A stretch of DNA of 22,400 nt from an uncultured Clostridia bacterium. GTDB lineage: Bacteria > Bacillota > Clostridia > Oscillospirales > CAG-272. The notes under the pieces are model-generated. The model was not told the DNA's origin. It saw only the letters and a program-made list of their open reading frames with translations, and did no database searches. Numbering within the stretch: position 1 is the stretch's first letter; each line of letters opens with the position of its first letter. The position numbers and the translations under genes are program-made. Shown piece after piece: positions 7,482-16,283 of this stretch. The stretch covers positions 1-22,400 of the forward strand of contig CAJGCF010000020.1 of assembly GCA_904501865.1 (NCBI GenBank). Direction: 5' to 3'.

Positions 7482-8393
7482 ATGAAAAACATTGACTTTG
7501 GCAACGTAGAGGTGCGACAAAACGAGCTCCTCTCAAAGCACTCGTCCTTCAAGGTCGGAGGAGAGGCAAGATATGCACTGTTCCCAAGAAGTTCAGAGGA
7601 GATAATGTCTGCGATAGATGCTTGTAAAAAAAATGGCTGTCGATATAGAATAATCGGCAACGCAAGCAATATACTTTTTGACGACAACGGCTTTGACGGT
7701 GTTATTATATTTACCGGCGGCATTAATTCAACTCAGTACATCCATAAAAAAGGATATACTATTGTAAAGGTTGATTGCGGGAAATCCTTGACCGAGCTTT
7801 CATCTGAGGTAGGTAAAAAGCACGGCCTTTCAGGGCTTGAATTTGCGTACGGAATTCCAGGGACAGTAGGCGGGGCTATATTTATGAATGCGGGCGCATA
7901 CGGCGGACAGATGTCAGATATTACGCTCGAAACGGAATACGTAGATACCACCGACGGTAAGATATATTCCTTAAAAACCGAGGAGCAGGATTTCGGATAC
8001 AGGCGCAGTATGTTTCAGGACCACCCAGAATACGTAGTCATTTCATCCACCTTGAAGTTGTCCGAGAGAGAGCCCGCAGATATATTGGCAGATATGTCAA
8101 AGAATATGACCGCAAGAAAGGAAAAACAGCCCCTCGAATATCCCAATGCAGGTAGTACGTTCAAGCGCCCTCCAAACGGGCTCTTTGCGGGCAAGCTGAT
8201 TGAGGATTCAGACCTTAAGGGCTTTACGGTAGGTGGAGCTCAAGTTTCGGAAAAGCACGCAGGCTTCATTATAAACAAGGGCGGGGCTACAAGCGCTGAC
8301 ATACTGGAATTGATGAAGCATATTGAGAAGATAGTGCTTGAAAAATTCAACGTCAAGCTTGAGCCTGAGATCATCTATATACCGTATCAATAA
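7482..8393 (+). CDS. murB: UDP-N-acetylenolpyruvoylglucosamine reductase
   Basis: MurB reduces UDP-GlcNAc-enolpyruvate to UDP-MurNAc with NADPH and bound FAD, the second committed step of peptidoglycan precursor synthesis in the cytoplasm. The 303-residue protein has the FAD-binding segments SSFKVGGEAR (21-30), IIGNASNILF (57-66) and GIPGTVGGAIFMNAGAYGG (124-142). Active-site positions are Y173-R174 in GYRRS, the proton-donor Ser225 in NAGSTFKRP, and Glu296 in EPEI. ATG 7482 is preceded by ATGGAG. It lies 24 bases after yjjG and 21 before whiA. In many Firmicutes rapZ (yvcJ) and yvcK stand between murB and whiA; both are absent here. Confidence 0.97.
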   Translation: MKNIDFGNVEVRQNELLSKHSSFKVGGEARYALFPRSSEEIMSAIDACKKNGCRYRIIGNASNILFDDNGFDGVIIFTGGINSTQYIHKKGYTIVKVDCGKSLTELSSEVGKKHGLSGLEFAYGIPGTVGGAIFMNAGAYGGQMSDITLETEYVDTTDGKIYSLKTEEQDFGYRRSMFQDHPEYVVISSTLKLSEREPADILADMSKNMTARKEKQPLEYPNAGSTFKRPPNGLFAGKLIEDSDLKGFTVGGAQVSEKHAGFIINKGGATSADILELMKHIEKIVLEKFNVKLEPEIIYIPYQ

Positions 8394-8414
8394 AATCAAA
8401 AGGAATTTTTAAAA

Positions 8415-9320
8415 ATGTCATTTTCCTCACAGGTCAAGGATGAGCTGAACTCCTTGGCAATTAAGAGTAACTGCTGTAAAAAGGCTTGGTTGTTCGGTGC
8501 GTGTCTTTCGGCAGAGCAGAGCGACGACAATATACATATTACACTTGCTGACGAATCGACTAAAGAAAAGCTATTGTTTTTGCTCAAGACTATTTACAAC
8601 GTCACTCCCGATATATTACAGATCAAAAGGGGATGCTTCAGTGCGTCCCATATGACCTTTACAAGCCGTAAGCTATCAGATTTTTTCAAATCCGTGGATG
8701 AGCTTGGAGCATATGCATATCAATCTGAGAAGGAGCGAATATTTGCTTGTCCTGCCTGCAGAACTGCTTTCTTGAGAGCCGTTTTTTGTTGCGCGGGTAG
8801 CGTGAGTGATCCTCAGAAGTCATACACGCTTGAAATAAGGTCGGCAAATGAGCATAGAACGGAATTTATTGAAAGTGTCATTGCGGATTGCGGACTTGAG
8901 CCTCCTCGTCGCACCGTCAGAAAGAATGTAGTAGGGCTTTTTTACAGAAACGAATCAGATATTGAGGATATCCTCACGTCTTGCGGTGGAAGCAGATCCT
9001 TGTTCAGATTTTTCGACGTGTTCGTTGAAAAAGACCTTCGAAATTCCGAAAACCGTGCCACCAACTGTGTGGCGCGCAACATCTCCAAGTCGGTGGAGGC
9101 CGCCGCTCTACAGATATCTGCTATTGAGGCGTTGATAGCAAACGGAATGTTTGATGAATTTTCAGACGACATAAAGCATACGGCAGATCTTCGAATGGAC
9201 AATCCCGATATAAGCCTCACAGAGCTTGCCGCAATGCACTCGCCGCCTATCTCAAAATCGGGGCTCAATCATCGACTGGCAAAAATAGTTGAAGAAGCAA
9301 AAAAGAAAAAACTGATATAA
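8415..9320 (+). CDS. whiA: DNA-binding regulator WhiA
   Basis: WhiA is a conserved Gram-positive DNA-binding protein. It controls sporulation septation in Streptomyces and affects chromosome segregation and division in Bacillus. The 301 residues match the family: a LAGLIDADG homing-endonuclease-like N-terminal region (about 1-190, with CRTAFLRAVFCCAGSVSDP as its core) and a C-terminal helix-turn-helix (about 260-297) containing ISLTELAAMHSPPISKSGLN. AAAGGAA precedes ATG 8415. It lies between murB and dnaE with short gaps (21 and 32 bases), so it is probably cotranscribed with cell-wall and replication genes. Confidence 0.96.
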   Translation: MSFSSQVKDELNSLAIKSNCCKKAWLFGACLSAEQSDDNIHITLADESTKEKLLFLLKTIYNVTPDILQIKRGCFSASHMTFTSRKLSDFFKSVDELGAYAYQSEKERIFACPACRTAFLRAVFCCAGSVSDPQKSYTLEIRSANEHRTEFIESVIADCGLEPPRRTVRKNVVGLFYRNESDIEDILTSCGGSRSLFRFFDVFVEKDLRNSENRATNCVARNISKSVEAAALQISAIEALIANGMFDEFSDDIKHTADLRMDNPDISLTELAAMHSPPISKSGLNHRLAKIVEEAKKKKLI

Positions 9321-9352
9321 AACAAAAGATCATAAAAGAAAGGGGAGCGTCG

Positions 9353-12300
9353 ATGGGAGAATTCGTACATCTTCATCTTCACAGTGAATACAGTCTGCTT
9401 GACGGCGCTTGCCGCATATCAGATATCCCCGACCGCGTCAAGGAATGCGGTCAGGATGCCGTCGCTATCACCGACCACGGTAATATGTACGGCGTGATAG
9501 AATTTTATAAGGCCTGCAAAAAAGCGAGGATAAAGCCCATAATAGGATGTGAGGTCTACGTTGCGACCTCATCTCGATTTGACAAGAGAAATAACACCGA
9601 CTCTTATTATCATCTGGTCCTGTTGTGTAAAAATATGACGGGATACCGCAATCTTATCCATATGGTATCTCTGGGATACACCGAGGGATTCTATTCAAAG
9701 CCACGAATAGATGAGGAGCTTTTAAGGCATCATTCAGATGGACTTATTGCGCTTTCAGGCTGCCTTTCGGGCAAAATCCCGAGACTGCTTTCTTTAGGAG
9801 ACTATGAGGCAGCTAAAAATACCGCTATGGAATACTCTCATATCTTTGGTAAGGGTAATTATTATATTGAGCTTCAGGATCACGGAACAGAGGAAACTCA
9901 GCAGATTATCCCTCAGCTTGTAAGTCTTGCCGAAGAATGTAATCTGCCGCTCGTTGCAACTAACGACTGCCATTATTTGCGCAGACAAGACTCTGAGATG
10001 CAGCAGATATTAATGTGCATACAGACCAATACCACGGTAGACAGCGACAATAAGCCGAGCTTTGATGCTGACGACTATTATATCAAAACCACCGATGAAA
10101 TGAAGCGCATATACGGCTCGTACAAGGAGGCTCTTGCAAATACCGTGAAGATTGCCGACGCATGCGAGCTCGAGCTTGAATTTGACAGGGTATATCTTCC
10201 TAAATTCCCTTGTCCCGATTCGAAAAGCGCACAAGATTACCTTGAGGAGCTTACTCTTTCGGGACTAAAAAAAAGGCTTAAGAATGGTCACATAGTATTC
10301 GGCAAAGACGAAAATCACAACCAAAAGGCATATATGGACAGAATAAATTACGAGCTGTCCGTAATCAACGCTATGGGATATGCCGACTATTTTCTCATCG
10401 TTCAGGACTATGTAGGCTTTGCCAAAAGCTCAAATATTCCCGTAGGCCCCGGCAGAGGATCGGGTGCGGGAAGCCTTGTCGCTTATCTTCTTGGAATAAC
10501 GGAGATAGATTCCATCAAGTTTGACCTGCTGTTCGAGCGTTTTCTTAACCCCGAACGCGTGAGCATGCCAGATATAGATATTGATTTCTGCTATAATCGC
10601 AGAGACGAGGTAATCGAATACGTCACACGTAAATACGGCAGAGAGCACGTATCCCAGATAGTGACCTTTGGTACTCTCGCTGCTAAAGCCGCAATAAGAG
10701 ACTGCGGGCGAGCTATGGGTATGTCGTATGCCGATGTTGACGTAGTGGCAAAGGCGATCCCTCACGAATTGGGAATGACCTTGAAGAACGCGTTGCGTTT
10801 TCCAGAGCTCAAAAGTCTTTACGAGAGCTCTGACCAGATAAGGAAGCTCGTTGATACCGCTATGTCTCTTGAGGGAATGCCTAGAAACATATCCGTACAC
10901 GCGGCAGGCGTGGTTATTACGGACAAGCCGATAAGTGAATACGTTCCGCTCTCGGTCAGTAACGGTACACTTGTCACTCAGTTTGATATGGATACCATTG
11001 CCGATCTCGGCCTTCTTAAGTTTGACTTTTTGGCTCTGAGATATCTGACGATAATAGACGATGCCCAAGCGCAAATAAGGGAATTCATTCCCGATTTTGA
11101 CATTGAGAAGATTCCTCTTGATGACAAAAAAACCTTTGAGCTTATCTCAAACGGAGACACCTCGGGTGTCTTCCAACTAGAGTCCTCAGGTATACGGCAG
11201 GTGCTCCAAAGTCTTAAACCCGAGAATATAGACGATATACTGTCGGTTCTGGCTCTTTACCGACCCGGTCCTATGGACTCTATACCGAGATTTATAGAAT
11301 GCCGTCACGATCCGTCAAAGGTCGTATATGACCTGCCCGAGCTTGAACCCATACTTAAATCCACGTATGGCTGTGCCGTATATCAAGAGCAGGTAATGAG
11401 CATATTCAGACGCATAGCAGGCTACACATTTGGACACGCAGATATCGTGCGCCGTGCTATGTCAAAGAAAAAAGCGTCTGTTCTTGAATCTGAAAGAGAA
11501 GCATTCATTGAAGGCGCAAGGCAAAACGGAATAGCTCCCGCTTCTGCCGAAAAGCTCTTCAACGATATGGCAAGCTTTGCAAATTACGCATTCAATAAGG
11601 CTCACGCCGCTGCGTATGCGGTCATTTCTTACCGATCGGCGTATCTAAAGGCGCACTATACGGGCGAGTATATGTCTGCGCTCCTTACAAGTGTTCTTGG
11701 CAATCAGACCAAGGTAGCAGAATATATAGCAGAGTGTGCAAAATTTAAGATTTCCGTATTGCCTCCCAATATCAACAATAGCCGTGTTAATTTCAGCTCG
11801 GACCGAGACAACGGAAATATTCGATTTGGCCTACTCGCCCTGAAAAACGTGGGAAAGCAGTTTATTCAGGCTATAATCAACGAGAGGGCCGTTGGAGGCA
11901 GATTTGTGTCGTTTGATAGCTTTGTCGAACGAATGAGCCTTATCTCCGATCTCAACAAGCGTCAGGTAGAGGCTATAATAAAATGCGGCGCGTTTGACGA
12001 TTTAGGACTATATCGCTCACAGCTTCTTGCGGCTTATGAGACCATAATTGACAACGTCACGCAGAAAAACCGCAACAATCCCACAGGACAGATGGATATG
12101 TTCTTTTCAGGAGAGATAGTTGCACCGTCGTTTGACTATCCTGACAAGCCCGACCTTACAATGAGGGAAAAGCTTATGCTTGAAAAGGAATCCTCGGGGA
12201 TGTATTTCTCGGGACATATGCTTGACAACTATGAAAAGCATATTGATGACCTTGACGTTATAAGCATTGCAGAGCTTATCGAGACAGACGAAAACGGAGC

Positions 12301-12988
12301 AGTTCTGTATTCGGACAGAAATAAAGTGAGTGTGGTTGGCATTATAAATACCGTTTCCATTAAGACTACCAAAAACAATGACCAGATGGCGTTCTTCAAG
12401 CTCGAGGATAAATTTGCAGACGTTGAGTGCATAGTTTTCCCGAAGAAATACTCGGAATGTTATCACGAGATATTTATTGATGCCGCGATATACGTTGAGG
12501 GAACCGTGTCAATCAAGGACGATGAGTCGCATAAAATACTTGTAAACAATATAACGCCGCTCATTGAGAACTCCCAATACGCACCTCCTGCAGAAAAATC
12601 TCCAGTTGTGAAAAAATCCGAAACTGCCCAGCGTGCAACACAGACCTCCTTCACGGCACAATCGCCTCTTGCCACGTATCTTTCGATGTACGCAAATGCC
12701 GCTAAAGCAAGCACAGAGTCCGTGTCAAAAGTATCCAACAAGGTACAGAGCATATCCACGCCGCAAGTTCCTCAAAAGCTATATATCCGTGTTCCGAATA
12801 TGACAGACGGTGTTTTCCTCAAGGTTAAAAACATAGTGGATATATTTAACGAGGGCTCAGTACGCGTTATCTTTTACGACACATCTTCTCAAAAATACTC
12901 CGAATACAGTGAGAGGTTGAATTATTCGGAATACGTATTCAAGCAAATAGAAAAAATCGTAGAAAAGGGAAACGCAATTATAAAATAA
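9353..12988 (+). CDS. dnaE: DNA polymerase III subunit alpha (DnaE)
   Basis: This is a C-family replicative DNA polymerase of 1211 residues. The N-terminal PHP domain keeps metal-ligand motifs (H8-x-H10, D41-H42), unlike the decayed PHP of E. coli. The palm carries GPGRGSGAGSL and the catalytic aspartates D407 and D409 in MPDIDIDF, with a third, D558, in KFDFLALR. Helix-hairpin-helix and fingers motifs such as YRPGPMDSIPRF and YQEQVM follow. An OB-fold lies near 990-1035. A Ser/Thr/Ala/Lys-rich linker (about 1076-1140) separates it from a small C-terminal domain. AAAGGGGAG sits five bases before ATG 9353. Firmicutes usually also have PolC; it is not in this window. DnaE subtype is not assigned. 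Confidence 0.97.
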   Translation: MGEFVHLHLHSEYSLLDGACRISDIPDRVKECGQDAVAITDHGNMYGVIEFYKACKKARIKPIIGCEVYVATSSRFDKRNNTDSYYHLVLLCKNMTGYRNLIHMVSLGYTEGFYSKPRIDEELLRHHSDGLIALSGCLSGKIPRLLSLGDYEAAKNTAMEYSHIFGKGNYYIELQDHGTEETQQIIPQLVSLAEECNLPLVATNDCHYLRRQDSEMQQILMCIQTNTTVDSDNKPSFDADDYYIKTTDEMKRIYGSYKEALANTVKIADACELELEFDRVYLPKFPCPDSKSAQDYLEELTLSGLKKRLKNGHIVFGKDENHNQKAYMDRINYELSVINAMGYADYFLIVQDYVGFAKSSNIPVGPGRGSGAGSLVAYLLGITEIDSIKFDLLFERFLNPERVSMPDIDIDFCYNRRDEVIEYVTRKYGREHVSQIVTFGTLAAKAAIRDCGRAMGMSYADVDVVAKAIPHELGMTLKNALRFPELKSLYESSDQIRKLVDTAMSLEGMPRNISVHAAGVVITDKPISEYVPLSVSNGTLVTQFDMDTIADLGLLKFDFLALRYLTIIDDAQAQIREFIPDFDIEKIPLDDKKTFELISNGDTSGVFQLESSGIRQVLQSLKPENIDDILSVLALYRPGPMDSIPRFIECRHDPSKVVYDLPELEPILKSTYGCAVYQEQVMSIFRRIAGYTFGHADIVRRAMSKKKASVLESEREAFIEGARQNGIAPASAEKLFNDMASFANYAFNKAHAAAYAVISYRSAYLKAHYTGEYMSALLTSVLGNQTKVAEYIAECAKFKISVLPPNINNSRVNFSSDRDNGNIRFGLLALKNVGKQFIQAIINERAVGGRFVSFDSFVERMSLISDLNKRQVEAIIKCGAFDDLGLYRSQLLAAYETIIDNVTQKNRNNPTGQMDMFFSGEIVAPSFDYPDKPDLTMREKLMLEKESSGMYFSGHMLDNYEKHIDDLDVISIAELIETDENGAVLYSDRNKVSVVGIINTVSIKTTKNNDQMAFFKLEDKFADVECIVFPKKYSECYHEIFIDAAIYVEGTVSIKDDESHKILVNNITPLIENSQYAPPAEKSPVVKKSETAQRATQTSFTAQSPLATYLSMYANAAKASTESVSKVSNKVQSISTPQVPQKLYIRVPNMTDGVFLKVKNIVDIFNEGSVRVIFYDTSSQKYSEYSERLNYSEYVFKQIEKIVEKGNAIIK

Positions 12989-13013
12989 CCATCACTCCGA
13001 TATGGAGTCACAT

Positions 13014-13244
13014 AAAAAGGGGCTGAGTCGTTTAGATGCAGAAGGCGTGGTTTGGTTCTCGTAGGTGTAGAAGGGTACCGCCGTAGAGCCAAAACGCGAC
13101 TAAAAAGCCACCTAAAATGGGGAAATCCGCCGAAAAATCGGCGGATTTCCCCATTTGAAAGACAAAAACTATATTTTCAAGTTGTTTTTTGTTCTTGCTT
13201 GTAAAAGTGGCTTTTGTTCTGCGCTAAATGAAGCAACCCCTTTT
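13014..13244. repeat. Nested inverted-repeat element between dnaE and pgm (MITE-like or structured RNA)
   Basis: This 231-base non-coding block fills most of the gap between the convergent stop codons at 12988 and 13251. Its ends are imperfect inverted repeats of about 28 bases: 13014-13043 begins with AAAAGGGGCTG and 13217-13244 read in reverse begins AAAAGGGGTTG, and both continue to TTTAG and GCAGAA. Inside these, AAAAGCCAC (13103-13111) pairs with GTGGCTTTT (13207-13215), and a perfect 19-bp hairpin lies at the centre (13115-13156). The left half also contains a separate imperfect hairpin (GTCG 13027-13030 with CGAC 13097-13100). No open frame of note is present. Whether copies exist elsewhere cannot be seen here. 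A small separate dyad, ACTCC-GATAT-GGAGT, lies at 12994-13008. Confidence 0.5.
13115..13156. terminator. Perfect 19-bp hairpin, probable bidirectional terminator
   Basis: Bases 13115-13133 are exactly complementary to 13138-13156 around an AAAA loop (TTTT on the other strand). The hairpin lies between the convergent dnaE and pgm genes. Read leftward, the stem is followed by TTTTAGG and, a little later, a TTTTT run, which suits termination of the pgm operon. Read rightward, the tail has only TTT, so termination of dnaE there is less certain. Confidence 0.55.
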
Positions 13245-13250
13245 CGTTTA

Positions 13251-14966
13251 TTATACACCGAGAGAATTTCTATATCCCAATATTCTCGTGTCTGCCTCTT
13301 GTTCGTTAGCGGCAATCACAAGGAAGTAGAATTTGACCTTTGGCTCTGTTCCCGATGGACGAACTATTACCACGTCTCCGTTCTCAAGCTTGAAATAAAG
13401 CATATTTGCCCGAGGCAAGCCGGTAGGCGTATGCTCTCCGCTCGCAACGTCAATAAACACCTCGGCATTATAGTCACCAAACGTTTTGACAGAAACTCCT
13501 CCGAGTTCATTCGGAATGGACGCTCTCATACCGTCAAGCAGAGCCGCCATTTTCGCGGGACCGTCAACTCCTTCCATATATATCTCAACATTGAATTCTC
13601 GGCAGAACCCGTATTTCTCGTATAGCTTATCAAGAGCGTCACACAGTGTCATATCCTTAGCGTAATAATATGCGGTCATTTCACATATAAGCATAGATGC
13701 CACCACGGCATCCTTATCTCTTGCATAAGTGCCCTTAAGATAACCATAGCTCTCCTCAAATCCAAAGATAAAGGAGCCCTCTCCGCTCTTTTCGTGATTC
13801 TTAATAACCTCTCCAATAAATTTAAAGCCTGTGAGCACGTTGAACATCTCAACGTTGTGTGCCTCGCATATCTTTGTAACTAGCTCGGTAGACACTACTG
13901 ATTTAACGGCATAGGGAAGCGGAGGCATAGTATCTGTTTCCTCGTATGCGGTAATTATATAATCAAGTAAGAGTGCACCCATCTGGTTACCCGTAATAGT
14001 GCGGAAGCCTCCGTCACGCGTTCTCGCCATAACTCCGACACGGTCTGCGTCAGGGTCGGTCGCGATAACGAGATTACTTCCGACTCTGTCGGCTATCTCT
14101 ATTCCGAGCTTGAAAACATCCGCATATTCGGGATTGGGCTTTTCAACAGTGGGGAAATTGCCGTCTATCTTGAATTGTTCCTCGACCTTGTAAAGATGCT
14201 TAAGACCTATACTCTCAAGTATCTCGGGTACAAGCTTATGTCCCGTACCGTGAAGGGGCGTATAAACTATTTTGAGGTCGTCCGCAACCTTCTTGACCGC
14301 GTCGGGATTGACAAGCTGCTCACGCACCCTGGCGAGATATCTGTTATCCATCTCCTCGCCAAGTATTTTTATCTTACCAGCCGCTACCGCATCATCGAAA
14401 TTTATTCTCTTGACGTCCTTAAATATGTCTATTTTGCATATCTCCGCGTATACGGTATTGGCGTGCTCTGGAGGAAGCTGCGCGCCGTCGTCCCAATAAG
14501 CCTTATATCCGTTATACTGCTTGGGATTGTGAGATGCCGTGATGTTTATTCCCGCGACACATCCAAGCTCACGCAAAGCAAATGAAAGCTCGGGAGTGGG
14601 TCTCAAAGCATCAAAAATATACGTAGGGATATCAGCCGCAGCCAACACCTCAGCAGAAACCCTTGCAAAAAGCTCGGAGTTGTTTCTGGAGTCGTACGCT
14701 ATTACAACTCCATCAGATGCTCTACCTTCCTTGTGTATAAGAGAGGCGAGTCCCTGTGTTGCTTGTGCCACGGTATACACGTTCATAGCGTTCATACCAA
14801 CCTTCATAGTTCCGCGTAGTCCAGCCGTGCCGAAGGTCAGTCCAGAGGAGAAGCGTATTCTTATCTCGTCGTCGTTGTCCTTGATTGAGAGCAGCTCCTT
14901 CTTCTCATCATCTGTAAGAACTTCAGAATCAAGCCAAAGCTTAAAATTTTCAAGATATTTTTTCAT
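13251..14966 (-). CDS. Phosphoglucomutase / phosphomannomutase (alpha-D-phosphohexomutase)
   Basis: This cytoplasmic enzyme interconverts hexose 1- and 6-phosphates, supplying glucose-1-phosphate for polysaccharide and cell-envelope sugar synthesis. The 571 residues show all four family motifs: the phosphoserine loop TASHNPKQYNG with Ser145, the metal loop DPDADRVGV with D304, D306 and D308, the sugar-binding loop GFEESYGY near 402-409, and the phosphate-binding RPSGTEPK with Arg536. FGTAGLRG near 45-52 is the usual N-terminal signature. The length fits the PgcA-type phosphoglucomutase group, but glucose versus mannose preference is not settled. ATG 14966 has GAAAGGA nine bases upstream; an in-frame TTG further up is rejected. 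It is the last gene of the htpG operon, 44 bases after the TSCPD gene. Confidence 0.93.
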   Translation of the reverse strand: MKKYLENFKLWLDSEVLTDDEKKELLSIKDNDDEIRIRFSSGLTFGTAGLRGTMKVGMNAMNVYTVAQATQGLASLIHKEGRASDGVVIAYDSRNNSELFARVSAEVLAAADIPTYIFDALRPTPELSFALRELGCVAGINITASHNPKQYNGYKAYWDDGAQLPPEHANTVYAEICKIDIFKDVKRINFDDAVAAGKIKILGEEMDNRYLARVREQLVNPDAVKKVADDLKIVYTPLHGTGHKLVPEILESIGLKHLYKVEEQFKIDGNFPTVEKPNPEYADVFKLGIEIADRVGSNLVIATDPDADRVGVMARTRDGGFRTITGNQMGALLLDYIITAYEETDTMPPLPYAVKSVVSTELVTKICEAHNVEMFNVLTGFKFIGEVIKNHEKSGEGSFIFGFEESYGYLKGTYARDKDAVVASMLICEMTAYYYAKDMTLCDALDKLYEKYGFCREFNVEIYMEGVDGPAKMAALLDGMRASIPNELGGVSVKTFGDYNAEVFIDVASGEHTPTGLPRANMLYFKLENGDVVIVRPSGTEPKVKFYFLVIAANEQEADTRILGYRNSLGV

Positions 14967-15010
14967 AAAATGCGGTCCTTTCAATCAAATAATCGTAATG
15001 CGTATATGTA

Positions 15011-15265
15011 TTATTTTTCTGCGAGATATTGCTCCAGAGCTACTGCAAGCTGATCGGGGCAGGAAGTGCTTTTAGGTCCGCACTTGATACCTTTAAGACG
15101 CTTTACAGCCTCCTCAATGGTCATTCCTTGTGCGAGAGCAGCCACTCCTTTAGTATTGCCCGAGCATCCTCCGGTAAATACAACCTCGGCGATAACGCCA
15201 TCCTCTATCTTAATATCTATCTGCCTTGAGCAGACTCCCTTTGTGTTGTAAGAAATATTTTCCAT
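15011..15265 (-). CDS. Small TSCPD domain-containing protein
   Basis: This 84-residue protein belongs to the family of stand-alone TSCPD-domain proteins whose function is not established. The defining TSCPD motif is at residues 67-71 within GPKSTSCPDQL. Four cysteines (12, 34, 62, 69) with nearby glycines (FTGGCSGN, IKCGPKS) suggest metal or Fe-S binding, but this is inference. The same domain also occurs at the C-terminus of some ribonucleotide reductases. ATG 15265 has a very strong AAGGAGGAAG, implying high translation. It lies 39 bases after the prephenate-dehydratase-like gene and 44 before pgm, with no clear promoter in either gap. Confidence 0.88.
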   Translation of the reverse strand: MENISYNTKGVCSRQIDIKIEDGVIAEVVFTGGCSGNTKGVAALAQGMTIEEAVKRLKGIKCGPKSTSCPDQLAVALEQYLAEK

Positions 15266-15304
15266 ATCTTCCTCCTTATAAATATTATTCCGTTTGTTTT
15301 TGAA

Positions 15305-16279
15305 TTATATCTGCAAGTAAAGTCCTACAGGGATAAAGTTCGGACAATCCACAGTCAAAAATGAAATAAAGGTTTGAATATCTCCCTCGTTTATTTTAAA
15401 AACAGAGCAAAAATAAAGGCTTTCTACAGTATCCTTACTCACAATGCTCAGTGTGTCTATCCTTCGCAGCCTAAGAGAGCACAGCTCTGCCGATATCAGC
15501 ATATCGTTAAGTGATAGAGCATCGGTATCATTGTATATCAACTCAAAATACTTGTTCTTTTGCTTTGAGCGCATAAAAGGATGCTCGAATACGACTTTTT
15601 TACTAAGCAGGGCATATTTTGTACAATCGCCGTCTGCATTATTATCAACATCACACACGGCATTTATTTTCAAACCGTATTTGAATATCATTCCGTAAAA
15701 TGACGAAAGCTTGCCGTCATGCGAAGTTTCTATGGGTAATATGCAGTACTCGCTATCCCCGTTGAAAACGCTCTCACATACATCGTTTACTGTGTTTAAA
15801 TACATAGCTCTCGGAGAGGAGAACAGCTCTGCAAATCTACTGTAAACAACGTCATTGTATGAATTTTTAAGATATGCTATCTTTTCAGATGCATCGGCAG
15901 ACGGGATAAAATCAGATGCGAGTGCGCTATGCTTGTATATACCTTTTTTATCAAAGCCACGACCACCGAATATAGCCCTGAATATCATCAACCGCTCCGC
16001 CAGTGATATTTTGGAAAACAGAGCGCGTATATCCGCGGCGTTTTCATCAATTATGCTCTCCGACCCACACGTATCATCGGAGCGAATCGAAAGAATGATG
16101 CTTTTTATAATATCAGCATCTCCACCGTCCTTTACAACGGCATCCGCAAGCTCCCAAATATGCGCTATTCTTCTTTCCAAAACGCTCTCGAGCTCGGACT
16201 CAAGCGCCGAGAGATTAGACAAGCTTATCTCGGTGTCGCTACCGTCAAGCTCTGGAATATTTGAATATATAAGTCCCAT
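15305..16279 (-). CDS. Uncharacterised protein with degenerate prephenate-dehydratase-like and ACT-like regions
   Basis: I do not recognise this as a named family. In 324 residues, the first 130 look helical and acidic. From about 133, KIAYLKNSYNDVVYSRFAEL, then VNDVCESVFNGD, EYCILPIETSHDGKL and DCTKYALLSKK (T220-K221-Y222) follow the order of prephenate dehydratase motifs (VAYQG..., AV..G.ADY, PIENS..G, and catalytic TRF). The final 80 residues (FELIYN..., ESLYFCSVFKI..., FIPVGLYLQI) resemble its ACT regulatory domain. The GPxGxYS-type motif and much of the second substrate lobe are missing, so PheA catalysis is unlikely and a ligand-sensing role is possible (inference). No Shine-Dalgarno is visible. 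ATG 16279 lies four bases after the htpG stop, implying translational coupling; ATG 16336 inside htpG is the alternative start. Confidence 0.65.
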   Translation of the reverse strand: MGLIYSNIPELDGSDTEISLSNLSALESELESVLERRIAHIWELADAVVKDGGDADIIKSIILSIRSDDTCGSESIIDENAADIRALFSKISLAERLMIFRAIFGGRGFDKKGIYKHSALASDFIPSADASEKIAYLKNSYNDVVYSRFAELFSSPRAMYLNTVNDVCESVFNGDSEYCILPIETSHDGKLSSFYGMIFKYGLKINAVCDVDNNADGDCTKYALLSKKVVFEHPFMRSKQKNKYFELIYNDTDALSLNDMLISAELCSLRLRRIDTLSIVSKDTVESLYFCSVFKINEGDIQTFISFLTVDCPNFIPVGLYLQI

Positions 16280-16283
16280 AAGC

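Noticed and set aside
10430..11074. Open frame of 214 codons on the minus strand inside dnaE
   Set aside because: It lies wholly antisense to the conserved palm region of dnaE, has no ribosome binding site or recognisable motif, and is a shadow of the real frame.
12994..13008. ACTCC-GATAT-GGAGT hairpin as the dnaE terminator
   Set aside because: The stem is only five base pairs and no T-run follows, so it is too weak to call a terminator.
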